From assembly GCA_960531495.1 (NCBI GenBank), contig OY482848.1, positions 35,944,817 to 36,008,816 on the forward strand: DNA of 64,000 nucleotides, read 5' to 3'. A program made the translations under genes and the position numbers. Of this stretch, positions 12,801 to 24,785 are shown in pieces. The DNA comes from Zeus faber (lineage: Eukaryota > Chordata > Actinopteri > Zeiformes > Zeidae). Numbering within the stretch: position 1 is the first letter of the stretch; every line of letters begins with the position of its first letter. Under the pieces are notes generated by a model, which saw nothing but the letters and a program-made list of their open reading frames with translations, had not been told where the DNA came from and searched no databases.

Positions 12801-15800
12801 TTCAGCCTGTCACACGGCGTTCAGCCTGTCACACGGCGTTCAGCCTGTCACACGGCGTTCAGCCTGTCACACGGCGTTCACCCTGTCACACGGCGTTCAC
12901 CCTGTCACAAGGCGTTCACACTGTCACACGGCGTTCACCCTGTCGTACGGCGTTCAGCCTGTCGTACGGCGTTCAGCCTGTCACACGGCGTTCAGCCTGT
13001 CACACGCCGTTCAGCCTGTCACACGGCGTTCAGCCTGTCACACGGCGTTCACCCTGTCACACGGCGTTCACCCTGTCGTACGGCGTTCAGCCTGTCACAC
13101 GGCGTTCAGCCTGTCACACGGCGTTCAGCCTGTCACACAGCGTTCACCCTGTCACACGGCGTTCACCCTGTCACATGGCGTTCACCCTGTCACACGGCGT
13201 TCACCCTGTCACACGGCGTTCACCCTGTCACAAGGCGTTCACCCTGTCACACGGCGTTCACCCTGTCGTACGGCGTTCACCCTGTCGTACGGCGTTCAGC
13301 CTGTCACACGGCGTTCAGCCTGTCACACGGCGTTCAGCCTGTCACACGGCGTTCACCCTGTCACACGGCGTTCAGCCTGTCACACGGCGTTCAGCCTGTC
13401 ACACGGCGTTCAGCCTGTCACACGGCGTTCACCCTGTCACACGGCGTTCACACTGTCACACGGCGTTCACCCTGTCACACGGCGTTCAGCCTGTCACACG
13501 GCGTTCAGCCTGTCACACGGCGTTCAGCCTGTCACACGGCGTTCACCCTGTCACACGGCGTTCACCCTGTCACAAGGCGTTCACACTGTCACACGGCGTT
13601 CACCCTGTCGTACGGCGTTCAGCCTGTCACACGGCGTTCAGCCTGTCACACGGCGTTCAGCCTGTCACACGGCGTTCAGCCTGTCACACGGCGTTCACCC
13701 TGTCACACGGCGTTCACCCTGTCACACGGCGTTCACCCTGTCACAAGGCGTTCACACTGTCACACGGCGTTCACCCTGTCGTACGGCGTTCAGCCTGTCA
13801 CACGGCGTTCAGCCTGTCACACGGCGTTCAGCCTGTCACACGGCGTTCAGCCTGTCACACGGCGTTCACCCTGTCACACGGCGTTCACCCTATCGTACGG
13901 CGTTCAGCCTGTCACACGGCGTTCAGCCTGTCACACGGCGTTCAGCCTGTCACACGGCGTTCAGCCTGTCACACGGCGTTCAGCCTGTCACACGGCGTTC
14001 ACCCTGTCACACGGCGTTCACCCTGTCACACGGCGTTCACCCTGTCACACGGCGTTCACCCTGTCACAAGGCGTTCACACTGTCACACGGCGTTCACCCT
14101 GTCGTACGGCGTTCAGCCTGTCACACGGCGTTCAGCCTGTCACACGGCGTTCAGCCTGTCACACGGCGTTCAGCCTGTCACACGGCGTTCAGCCTGTCAC
14201 ACGGCGTTCAGCCTGTCACATGGCGTTCACCCTGTCACACGGCGTTCACCCTGTCGTACGCCGTTCAGCCTGTCACACGGCGTTCACCCTGTCACACGGC
14301 GTTCACCCTGTCACACGGCGTTCACCCTGTCACACGGCGTTCACCCTGTCACACGGCGTTCACCCTGTCACAAGGCGTTCACACTGTCACACGGCGTTCA
14401 CCCTGTCGTACGGCGTTCACCCTGTCGTACGGCGTTCAGCCTGTCACACGGCGTTCAGCCTGTCACATGGCGTTCACCCTGTCACACGGCGTTCACCCTG
14501 TCGTACGGCGTTCAGCCTGTCACACGGCGTTCAGCCTGTCACACGGCGTTCAGCCTGTCACACGGCGTTCAGCCTGTCACACGGCGTTCAGCCTGTCACA
14601 TGGCGTTCAGCCTGTCACATGGCGTTCACCCTGTCACACGGCGTTCACCCTGTCGTACGCCGTTCAGCCTGTCACACGGCGTTCACCCTGTCACACGGCG
14701 TTCACCCTGTCACACGGCGTTCACCCTGTCACACGGCGTTCACCCTGTCACACGGCGTTCACCCTGTCACAAGGCGTTCACACTGTCACACGGCGTTCAC
14801 CCTGTCGTACGGCGTTCACCCTGTCGTACGGCGTTCAGCCTGTCACACGGCGTTCAGCCTGTCACACGGCGTTCAGCCTGTCACATGGCGTTCACCCTGT
14901 CACACGGCGTTCACCCTGTCACACGGCGTTCACCCTGTCACACGGCGTTCACCCTGTCACAAGGCGTTCACACTGTCACACGGCGTTCACCCTGTCGTAC
15001 GGCGTTCACCCTGTCGTACGGCGTTCAGCCTGTCACACGGCGTTCAGCCTGTCACACGGCGTTCAGCCTGTCACATGGCGTTCACCCTGTCACACGGCGT
15101 TCACCCTGTCGTACGGCGTTCAGCCTGTCACACAGCGTTCACCCCGTCACAGTGTTCACCCTCTCAAGCATCATTCATCCTTTCACCCACGCTCCCTCCA
15201 CCCATGGTGTTTGAAACAGGGATGAGCTCAGACCTGCAGCTTTGAGGGCGATGCGCAGCTCGTAGGAAGACATCTTCCCTGAGCGGTCGGTGTCGAACGA
15301 CAGGAAGAGCATCTGCAACGAAACACCGTCAGATGGAGACACCTCCACCCAAACTGCCACCTCCATCACCTCAACCTCCTCCACCTCAACCCCCACCACA
15401 ACCACCTCAAACCCAAGCGCCAGCACAACCGCCACCTGCACCACCTCAAGCTCCGCCTCCACCCCAACCTCGACCTCCAAGTCAAGCCCCACCCCCACCA
15501 CCTGAACCACCTCAACAACCTGCGCCACCTCCGCCCCAACCTCCACCACCACCTCCAATAAAACCTCTGAGGCAGCGGTCACGAAGCAACACCTCTACCG
15601 CAGGGTGGAGGCGGTGGTGGTGGAGTGGATACGTACGATCCACTTCTTCATCTTTTCCCAGAAAACCTTGAACTCCTGGAACTCCAGCTTCCCGGTGTTG
15701 TCCACCTGGTTCGCTCCGTTAAGGAGGGAAAAAAACAAAAACACAAAAACACCGACGGAGCCGCGGCCTTCGAGCTCAACGTGAAACCCTGTTCTCCAAC

Positions 15801-17795
15801 GCTAAGACCTCCATCCCTGCTCCGCCCCTCGGGTCGCTGTGGGAAACGGACGGCGGGGGCGCCGAAAGGATACGTCCATCAGGTTGATGATGCTGTGGCA
15901 GGTGCTGAGGCTCAGGCCGTCAAATTTGATCTCCCTCCCTGGAAGAGAGAGAGAGAGGGAAGGTAAACATCTCAGAACAAAGGAGCCTCCACCCGCACGG
16001 CTGCAGCCTCCAGCCGACGCCCATCGAGGTCCATCGACTTCAGAACGAGAAAGGCGACGGAGCGGGGACGGCGCGCTCACTTACTTCTGCTCAGCACTCC
16101 GTTCAGCATCTGCTGGAGCTCCCTGGCGGAGATGGCTTCATCCTGGAGACAAGGAGAACCGGAGGTCAAGGGACGCTCACCCGACTGACTCTCCACCCTC
16201 CTGCCACGGGGAGCGGTGGGAGGTCAGGAAGCCTTAACTTGAGGTTCTGAGTCTTACTGATCCTGCCAGCTGCTCAAACAGCCTCCTCAGTCCCTTCTCC
16301 TCTGGACTCTCCTCCTCCGGGGTGCTGGGCATCGGGGGCTGAGGGGAGAGAGAGAGAGAGAGAGAGAGACAGGTCAACATGCTCCGTCCGCCGAAGGACT
16401 CACAGACAGACAGCGGGGCAGAGAGACAGTTCCTCAGGGATTTACTCACATCCGGTAGGTCGGCGTCCACATTGGTCCCCATCTCCCTGCGAAATAAAAG
16501 AGGTTTTTGTTTTTGTTTCCTTATTGATAAAAAGGGGAACGCGTCGAGCGCAGAATCTCAACGCTCACTTTCCCCCCCGTGTGGGTTCTCCGGCGGGTGC
16601 CCCCCATCGTCCCGACGGCGCCATTCATCTGAGACCCCAGCGGTCCAAAAAAAAAAAAAGTGGGGCTGGAGACGGTGCAGTTTGGGTGTAAGCTGAAGAG
16701 AAGGTGGGGGTTAGGGTGTCGTCCATGTCCAATGGGACCCTTTAGGGACTGTTGGGATTCCAGAATAACCGGGTGTTGGAACGACGGCGTGTCACCGCGC
16801 ACACACGGTGCTGGGAACTAGACGACAGTGAAGCACAGGGGTTTGTAACCACGACAACGCCTGCTTCCTGGGGCCGGTTTTGGGCGAAAGCCTCAAAAAT
16901 GCCGAACGACGTGATGCGATGGAATGAACTGTCAATGCACAGAGGACAAGTACTGAGGCCAGGAAATGCATTTCACATCCGCGTAACTGACGTAGCTCCG
17001 AGCAGTGGCTGCATGTAGCCACGCCCGGGGTGCGGTTGGGGGGCTTCAGTGTCTTGCTCAAGGACACATCGGCACGCTACCTGGAGGAGCCGGGGATCGA
17101 ACCGTCTCCATCTGCAGCGCATCTCAACAAAGTTGGTTTCAGGCGTCGTTGCTTTTTGAAATGTGTCATAAGACATAACATAAGACACGCTGCAGGGGCG
17201 TGGACCCCAGGGGCCGCTGTCGCAGAGGCAAAAGGAAACTATCGGAGGGCCTCCCGAATATCATATCCCTTATGTGTTTATTCATATTTTCATCTATTGA
17301 TTGTATCCCTTACATTACTGTCTTTATTCTCTTGTTGCTCAGCAGGCGACATGTTTGGTTTTGTTGTGGACGTCGTCCTACGAATTGGATCAGGTTTGTC
17401 CTCTACTGCCCCCTGGTGGAGGTCGGCTTTCCTCACCTCCACAGGAACACTGCAAGCCTTCCAGGTGTTTTCGGCATTTTAGGCATTATCAGCCACAAAC
17501 TTTGGACTTTCCTCCTTCCTTCACTCAACGGACGGGGCTGCACTCACTCTGATCCAACCTTCTTCTCGGAGAAGATGCGGATGAGGAAGTCGGCCTCGTG
17601 GTGCGGCTGGAAGGTGGTGGGCACCAGCAGGTAGCTGCCGGGGGGCAGCGTGAAGCGCTCCGACACCTCCCGCATGTTGACGTAGGTGCGGCTGCGGGCC
17701 TTGGACGGGTGGTAGCGGAAGAAGTCCTTCCCCACGTGGTCCGCCTCATCTGGGGCCTGGGGAGGGAGGGGGGTCAGTGGAGCGGGTTGGTGGAC

Positions 17796-17826
<31 letters not shown>

Positions 17827-17884
17827 CTCGTACACAGCAAACCCGGTGGTTGTTAAGTCCAGACCGACCGACAGACAGACAGAC

Positions 17885-17922
<38 letters not shown>

Positions 17923-20900
17923 CTCGTACACAGCGAACCCGATGGTCTCCAGGTCCAGTCCTTCCTTCCTCATTTTGCGTCGGTTCTTCTGCATCAGAGC
18001 GACGACGACGCTGCAGACGTCGTCTTCGTCGTCTGCGTCCTCCAGCTGCAGCTTGAACTGCGGGTTGGTCCAGAAGGTGTCTGTTACACAGGGGTTACAA
18101 AAGGGTTACACAGGGGTTACACATTTGTGTATTAGTCTATTGGTTACTTTACTAATCTGGTGAAAAGTAAGAAAAGGTGGCAGCAGAAAGGATGCTTGAC
18201 ATTTTCTTCACTCATTCACAAATCCATATTGTTTCAACATCTCACGCTGAAAGCTGAAATGGTTCAAGCAGGAGAAGCTGTGAGAAAACAGCTTCTCCTG
18301 CTTGAACCCCCGACGTTAAGTCGGCTCCATGTTATATCCCTGCACAGTTTGCTCCTTCACCGATGTAGTTCCTGCAGCCTCCAGCGGTGGAGCCACGGAT
18401 CCAGTTGCCCTCGAACAGGCTGACCTCCCAGTGGCGGCGGGTGGAGTCGCTCAGAGCGTCGGGCGTCAGGTTGCAGATCTCCACCTTGTTGTAGTTCGCC
18501 TTGAAGTCCTCAAACTCCATCCTGCCGGAACAGGCGTTTGCATTGAAAAGATGAGAGAAGCGACGGGGGAACGCACTGAGCACCCAGAGGGAAACGCCGG
18601 TTCCGCATGCTGTGTTAGCTCAGTACATGGCTGCGGATGGGATCAGCTAGCCTAGCTCCTGTGAAACTCCTGGCAAATACACCTTCCAGGATCACAAAGC
18701 TGAGCTATATAAGAGATACATCTTAGGTCTTTATGAGGCGTAAAAAGTAAAACATTAAACAAGATCTTAGTTTAAAATGCAGCTGCAGAGCCGGCCCCTC
18801 CATTAGGCAATATATGCAACCGCCTCGGGCCCTGGAATGGTGAGGGGCCTCCGTGGCCACCAGAGGGCCCCGAAGAGCACTTGAAAGGTTTTTTGTTTTT
18901 TTTAAAGGAGAGGGAGCGATCTCCACTACGTGTCCCGGTTCCCCGTCACTCCAAACAAAACAAATAAAAACAGTGTGTTTTTATTCTAGACGTACTGATT
19001 TCCCCCCGTTTTCTAATTGAACAAAGTGGGAAAAAATGGCCCAGTGCGTCCCCATGAAGGCTCGGGGCAGCCCCGTCTGGAACTATTTAAAAAGGTGACT
19101 TTCACCCGAAAAAAACCTGGAGTATCCCCGTGAGGAGAAGAATAAAGTCAACTTTACGAACCTCATCAGAGAGTAGCATTTGTAGGCTGAATGCAACATC
19201 CCAGTGTGATACGGTACCAACCTTCTACGCCAAGAGAGAGGAAAAAAAGAAAAAAGAAAAGCACATTTTGAACGGTTTTTGCGTCGGGAGAACTCACCAG
19301 AACTCGCCGTCGTCGGTGGAATTCTGCAGGATTCGTTTTTTCTCCAATCGATCGACCAGGTCCCACTCGCTGGAGCTACAGAGAAAAGAGGTGAAAGTCA
19401 CGACGGTGCACGGGACACGGAGATGCCCTCGACGCGCCCGGCCGGGGCTGCCCCGGAGCAACACTGTTTGCAGGGGAGGGCTGTGCCGCCGGACGGTTGA
19501 CGGAGCGGGAGGTGCGTGCGTTCGGACCTGTCGCTCCAGGGCCCGTTCCACTCCACCTGGCCCCAGGGATTCCTGATGCGGACCAGACGCACCTTCCTTC
19601 CCCGGTAATTCACCTGCGGGAGGAGTAACTCGTCAGAACCGCACGCTCTGCTCGGCTCTACTCCACCGCCCTAACCCCGAGCGGATCTCTGTGCCCCCCC
19701 GCCCTCTCACCTCCTCCAGCCCGGTGATGGAGTAGGCGTGGCCCTTCACCAGGCCGCTGGGCGTCTTGGCCTCGGATTCAGCAGAGCTGGTGATCTGGGT
19801 GGAGGAATGACCCATGGTGTTATTAACATGCTATGAACATGCTATTCATTTGTTATTAACGTGGGATGAGGACACGGGGGAGGATGAAGGTGAGGATGAG
19901 TGCGGGGCTGAAGGTGAAGGCGAGGACGAAGATGAGGGTGAGATGAGGATGACAGCGAGGGTGGGGGCAGCGATGAGGGGGAAAGTGAGGATGTGGAGTG
20001 TGAGGAGGGAGGGGGTCCCTCACGTCGATGGAGCACCCCAGCATGGAGCCCCTGTCGTGGGCCTTCTTCATGATGGTGAAGAGCTCGTCCGGTGCCGTCT
20101 TGGTGTCGAAGGTCTCGCCCACGCCGCCGGTGAAGTCCTCCATGGCCTCCATGGTGCTGCCGCCCTTCAGGGACTCGTAGCTGCCGTGGAGCCTGAGCGG
20201 AAGCCGACAAGATGGACGGTCATGGAAGGAACTACGGAAACGTCTCAAATGTAGACAGGGTTCAGATGAAAATGGATGACTGACCCTCCCCCAGAAAAAC
20301 TAAATAATAATAATAATTCTATCGCAGAATAAACACTTGCAATGGAAACATCCATGACACCTTGTTTTTGGTTTTTTTTGGCAGGGATGAACCCTTAATG
20401 TGAAGCCCCTTTGGGGGCCTCCCCACACGTTATCAGGTTATCTAGCGCTGTAGTACTTGGCGTAGGCCTTCTCCAGCAGCGCGCTCCAGAACTCGTCATT
20501 GGAGGCCGAGTGCACCATCACCAGCTGGTTCCTGACGGATGGCAGCCGGTCGTCCACCACCACGTCCAGCCACTTGTTGTGCTGCCAGAACTGGAGGATT
20601 GAAAAACACCACCTGTTGAATCCCAGTCGATCGGAGGTTTTGTGGTGATTGATCGCCACACAACAAGTTGTCGGTTTAAAATGAAATCACATTGAAACGT
20701 CTGGCCCCCCGGAAGCACATCAGCTTGTTTTCAGTCGACTGAACGTACCTGGAAGTGGAAGATTCCGGCGTAGTTGTGGTCAAAGCTCTGGTCGTGGGGC
20801 ACCACTCTGGCCAGCGTCTCCTTGTGGAGGGTCAGCGAGGCGATGGCCGCCAGGAGCCAGCAGTCCCCTGGGCGGAGCAAGCAGCTCTACTCACTTTCAG

Positions 20901-21176
20901 GTTCTAGTCACACATCACCACAACATCCCAACCACTCTGCAGAACCGTTGCAGAACATCAGAAATGTGACGTTGATGCAGAGCAACGAATGATTTTGACT
21001 GACATCAATATTTTGGTAAATATAACTAGAAAAATTCATATTTTAAGAAATAAAATTTTGCTTTTCAGGCCCAATACTCAACAGAATTGAAACATTTTGG
21101 GATACTTTGAGGACCTGCTCAGGAAAGTGAATATAATCTTATTTTTAATTTATACAGTAAATAAGAGTATATATAT

Positions 21177-21225
<49 letters not shown>

Positions 21226-21373
21226 TATACACACACACAGTATAGTGTATACAGTATACTGTATATACATTATATATATATACCCAGTTATATATATATA
21301 CACTGTATGTGTGTTTGTATATATGTATGTACAGTATGCATGTACAGTATGTATATATGTTTGCATACATGTT

Positions 21374-21412
<39 letters not shown>

Positions 21413-21594
21413 TGTATATGTTTGACATGGTTCCTATTATTTTACCGAGTTGTCCTTGGCAGATGTCCGTCCTGTTGGCGTCTCCCACGATGAATTTGGG
21501 GTTATCACAGAGCTCCTGGGGGAGGGAGGAATTCAATTGACATTGGTGCTGGTTTAGGTGTGTTCACATTCCAGGACTGACAGTCACTGGAACG

Positions 21595-21662
<68 letters not shown>

Positions 21663-23796
21663 AGCAGTAGTAGACTTGGGTCTGTTCCTCATCAGGGTTG
21701 AATGTTGACTCAGCAGGACGGGTTCTACCACTCTCACGCTGCAGGGGCCGGGGATGGTCTCACAAGGCGGGGATGCCACAAGTCATAAGTCTGATTACTT
21801 GTATGTCAAAATGTACTTGTGCAAAATGAACAGATTTTGAGCGTGAAAACTTAGTTCATGCGTCTTTACTTTTATTATAAGATAACGCAAATACAAATGA
21901 ATGGTCCAGAAATTCATGTCAAACTGGGCAGTTTGTGATATCCCAGGTTCTAATATCATTTTTATATTATTATATTGTATTATATTATAGATTATTTTAC
22001 ATAATATTATTATTATTATTATTATTATATTATGATATGATTTTATATTATGATTATATTATATTGTATTATATTATGATATTATTATTATTATTATTAT
22101 TATATTATATTGTATTATTATTATATTACATTAAAGGGACCTCCCCACTGTACTTCTTTAACCGTTTTGTCAAGTTAAGCTCAGGTTAAGTTAAGGTTTG
22201 GTTTATCTTCGGTTAAGGAAAGGTGAGCTCCACCCGACTCGCCCACGCCACATATTTGTGCTTCCAGGACCGGACCAGCGGCAGCAGAACATTCTGCACA
22301 TTCCTCTCACGCCTTGAGGTGTCAGGGTCCCTCCTCAGATAAGAGATTTGGCAGTTCCTGCGCTGGGAGCTCTGCAGAGCCCTGAAAACCCTCACGCACG
22401 GCAAATTAAAGAAAAACTGAACAAAGGCAGATCTGCTCTGGGCTCCATCTTGATTCTCCGGCAGAACCAGTTTGTCGACGGGAGCCGGATTAACAGGGCA
22501 TTTAATGGCGGACGCCGTCAGTATCTGGAAGATTAAACCGAAGCTACTGAGGAGTCATAAAAGGAGTTTGATGACGCGCCCGGGATGGAGGAGGGTGGAG
22601 GAAACCTTCAACCGCCCTGAGAGGCTGCGCTCCCTTTTATAAACCCGTATACCACAGAGAAACCTGACTTCTCCAACTAAAAAGTCCCATTTGGAATTTA
22701 ACGTTTCTTTCTCCTCTACGATCACCGTCACGCTGTCGGTGTTTAGTGGGTGCCGGTTCGAGTCCCGCCGCGTTTCACGGTGCAGGCCTGTTTCAAGCCG
22801 CACTTCAACATCTTTTTACGGGTTTTATTTCTTCTTTCCTTTTATATTATGTATGAAATGTGCTGTACTAATACACTCGTAAAGTATCTGCTGCTCAGCA
22901 GTTATTTTTTATTTATTTTTTAAGCAGTTATTTTTAATATATTTTGTATATTTCATTTCCAGAAAGATTCTTTTTCATTTTACTATGTGTACAGATGCAC
23001 TCTATAAGTACAGTTGACAGTTTACTTTGAAGTACACATGAACTATAGTACACATAGTATTTGTGCAAGCCGTTTTGAAGTATGCTTAAAATATATTGTA
23101 TACATTTATGATGTATACTAGTTTTTTGACTGTAAGACACAAACTTTAAGTTTACTTGGAACTTGGAAGAATACTATAATATAGTCCCAAGGAAACAAGT
23201 GTCTGAGTGTAAATCCACACAGTCTACTGCACTGAGTCCTAATTTAGACTTTTTTTTTTCGGTTTTATTTGACATTTTTGTCGACACACCCACCTTCGGA
23301 CGAGGGAGATGGAGGCCTGGTGCCTCCGTCAACACGCGGCAAGTTCTCTCTCAATCCCAAACTGTGTTTCCTGCGTCGCCAGATTTAAAAAGCACCACGT
23401 TAAAGCACCCAACGCTCCCCAAAAGCTACGGCACCACTTCTCGTTCCACTCCACCGGGTGAGGTCCGGCTGAGCCAACGTCCTCACATCTCACGAGCCCT
23501 GGCTGAGACGGCGGCGATATAGCGCTGCTGAGGTTTGTACGTTAAGTGCACTTTAAAAGTTAAATATGAAGAACCCTTTAGGGTGGAGCGGTACGTACCC
23601 CCGGCCTCTTCCACTCAAACTGCACGGGGACGCTCTGGCTGTAGAACAGCGAGGAGTCCTCGGCGGGGAAGTCGGGGTCCTCGAACAGGGCCCTCCTCCG
23701 GAGACAGTCCTGCCTCAGCTGCTCGAAGGAGCGGCCGTCGCCCTGCGTGTCCAGGGCCCGGGCCCCGCCGCCCGCCAGCGTGGAGTGCAGTGGCAT
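9861..23796 (-). CDS. capn9: Calpain-9 (calcium-dependent cysteine protease, large subunit)
   Basis: Classical calpain: a cytosolic Ca2+-activated cysteine protease expected to pair with the small regulatory subunit. Twenty coding exons on the minus strand: 23796-23599, 21515-21446, 20867-20749, 20590-20457, 20192-20024, 19794-19711, 19613-19528, 19375-19298, 18521-18361, 18080-17923, 17756-17548, 16486-16450, 16338-16258, 16142-16085, 15938-15874, 15705-15637, 15312-15234, 11470-11354, 10545-10487, 9887-9861. They sum to 2058 nt, or 685 aa plus stop (human CAPN9 about 690). The catalytic triad is intact: Cys92 in LGDCWLLAA, His249 in [10 protein letters not shown] and Asn273 in [13 protein letters not shown]. 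The C2-like domain follows ([14 protein letters not shown] to [10 protein letters not shown]), then a penta-EF-hand domain with loops [12 protein letters not shown] and [12 protein letters not shown]. The N-terminus ([27 protein letters not shown]) and overall order favour CAPN9 over CAPN1, 2 or 8. The start ATG has A at -3; an in-frame ATG further upstream (23880) is less likely. Confidence 0.95.
10085..10255. repeat. AATAATATATAAT-rich low-complexity tract in the last capn9 intron
   Basis: ATA/ATAATA-type microsatellite-like DNA between the last two capn9 coding exons (9887 and 10487). It has no coding content. Confidence 0.8.
11488..15145. repeat. 3.66-kb CpG-rich array, 19-bp unit, inside a capn9 intron
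   Basis: About 190 tandem copies of CGTTCAGCCTGTCACACGG. Recurrent point variants are CACCCTGTC, CACACTGTC, GTCGTACGG, CACAAGG and CACATGG. It lies in the intron between the exons ending at 15234 and starting at 11470. Since 19 is not a multiple of three and the unit has no stop on the plus strand, all three plus frames stay open for more than 1,200 codons as the same 19-residue repeat. Ordered blocks of variants recur, indicating higher-order duplication. Each unit carries two CpGs. Confidence 0.98.
17774..17920. repeat. capn9: ACAG/GA microsatellite with duplicated exon-end fragment
   Basis: (ACAG)n and (GA)n tracts directly abut the donor of the capn9 exon 18080-17923. Between two ACAG tracts (17825 to about 17866) lies a diverged copy of the exon's 3' end. 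It still encodes GFAVYE and is followed by the same gtctgt donor. See the finding on the in-frame duplicated donor. Confidence 0.85.
18788..19090 (+). mobile_element. Dispersed MITE-like repeat, copy A (capn9 intron)
   Basis: The segment beginning GCCGGCCCCTCCATTAGG shares several blocks with the reverse strand of 35180-35365: GCCGGCCCCT followed by an ATTA word, then GGAGAGGGAGCGATC, then an AAAACAGTGT-like word at similar spacing. Two diverged copies on opposite strands indicate a dispersed repeat. Its ends and family are not resolved. Confidence 0.4.
21168..21420. repeat. (TA)n/(CA)n mosaic microsatellite
   Basis: Alternating TATATA, CACACA and TGTATA stretches in a capn9 intron. The apparent tyrosine/isoleucine-rich frames are artefacts. 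Confidence 0.9.
21596..21660. repeat. (CA)n microsatellite
   Basis: Uninterrupted CA dinucleotide run of about 60 bp in capn9 intron 1. Confidence 0.95.
21956..22135. repeat. ATT/TATTAT-rich microsatellite
   Basis: Simple A/T repeat (ATTATT, TATATT) in capn9 intron 1, without coding value. Confidence 0.85.
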
Positions 23797-24129
23797 CCTG
23801 GTTCCTTCCAACCTGCGCGGAGTGCCTGAGCGGTGTGCGCGGCGCGTCGGGTGGAGGACAGGTACACACCCCGCGGACACAAACTGGTTTGTCCTCCCTG
23901 GGAGGGTGCAGCTCGCCCCACCGGCTGCCTCGCTCCTCTCCCCCTCCCTCGCTCTATCAACAGACTTGGCTCAAAGGCACAAGGAAAGAATTCATTCCTG
24001 AGGGTTTGGCCTGAATGGAACCAAAATGTGTAGAACTGACGTCTCTCATCGGGCTGCTGCGCTGAAAACAGGTTCCCAGAGGTGGAGCAGGAAGTACTCT
24101 GAAGTATTCTGACCTTTAACCCTAGTAAA

Positions 24130-24520
24130 GGTACTCATACCGCGACACAAAATGAGTCTCAGTAAAAGCAATCCTCCAAGTTCTCGTCCTTCTAAATCCT
24201 AGTCCTTCTGTCTCTAGTCCTCAAAGTCCTTTGAAGCTCAAGTCCTCGTCTAGTCCTAAATCCTAGTCCTTCTAAATCATAGTCCTTCTAGTTCTAGTCC
24301 TCCGAGTGCTAGTCCTTTGAGTTCTAGTCCTAGTCCTTCTGGTTCTAGTCCTCTAAGTCCTTTGAAGCTCTAGTCCTTCTAGTTCTAAATCGTAGTTTTT
24401 CTAAATCCTAGTCCTAGTCCTCTGAGTTCTAGTCCTAGCCCTTCTTATCCTTGTCCTTCTGGTTCTAGTCCTGAGTCCTTTGAAGCTCTAGTCCTTTTAA
24501 TCATAGTGCTTCTAGTTCTA
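24130..24520. repeat. Degenerate CTAGTCCTT-type tandem repeat
   Basis: Irregular repetition of AGTCCTTCTA, TTCTAGTCC and CTTTGAAGCTC words, upstream of capn9. Confidence 0.75.
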
Positions 24521-24779
24521 GTCCCCACGCCCTACAGTACAGAGCGAACCTTCACATTTGTTTCAAGGGCCGTTCAGGCATGATACACAACATGTTATAT
24601 GAATACCAGTCCTTCGTTTTTAGTCTGTAGTTTCACATACAGTATGTTTTTGAGATTCCATTTAAAAGTCTTGGTTCTAACCCTTTAAAAGTAGATCACA
24701 GCCCGTTTACGGACCTAAATGGAGGAAAGGAACATATAGGCAAGTGAAAACAGCAAATGTGTTCAAATAGATTCTATTA

Positions 24780-24785
24780 TTTATT
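24780..24785 (-). terminator. Possible taf5l polyadenylation signal
   Basis: Minus-strand AATAAA about 1.27 kb downstream of the taf5l stop codon. It is only one of several A/T-rich options, and transcript evidence would be decisive. Confidence 0.25.

Noticed and set aside
11030-15245. Three overlapping plus-strand open frames of about 1,270-1,390 codons
   Set aside because: They are the same 19-bp repeat read in three phases. The unit has no stop and its length is not a multiple of three. They lie in a capn9 intron and lack any non-repeat protein similarity.
19842-20254. Overlapping frames around capn9 exon 5
   Set aside because: Only the frame with [20 protein letters not shown] belongs to calpain. 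The others are shadows or purine-repeat translations.
22348-22536. Possible alternative first exon of capn9 or independent small gene
   Set aside because: The open frame is on the opposite strand from capn9, short, and I recognise no family.
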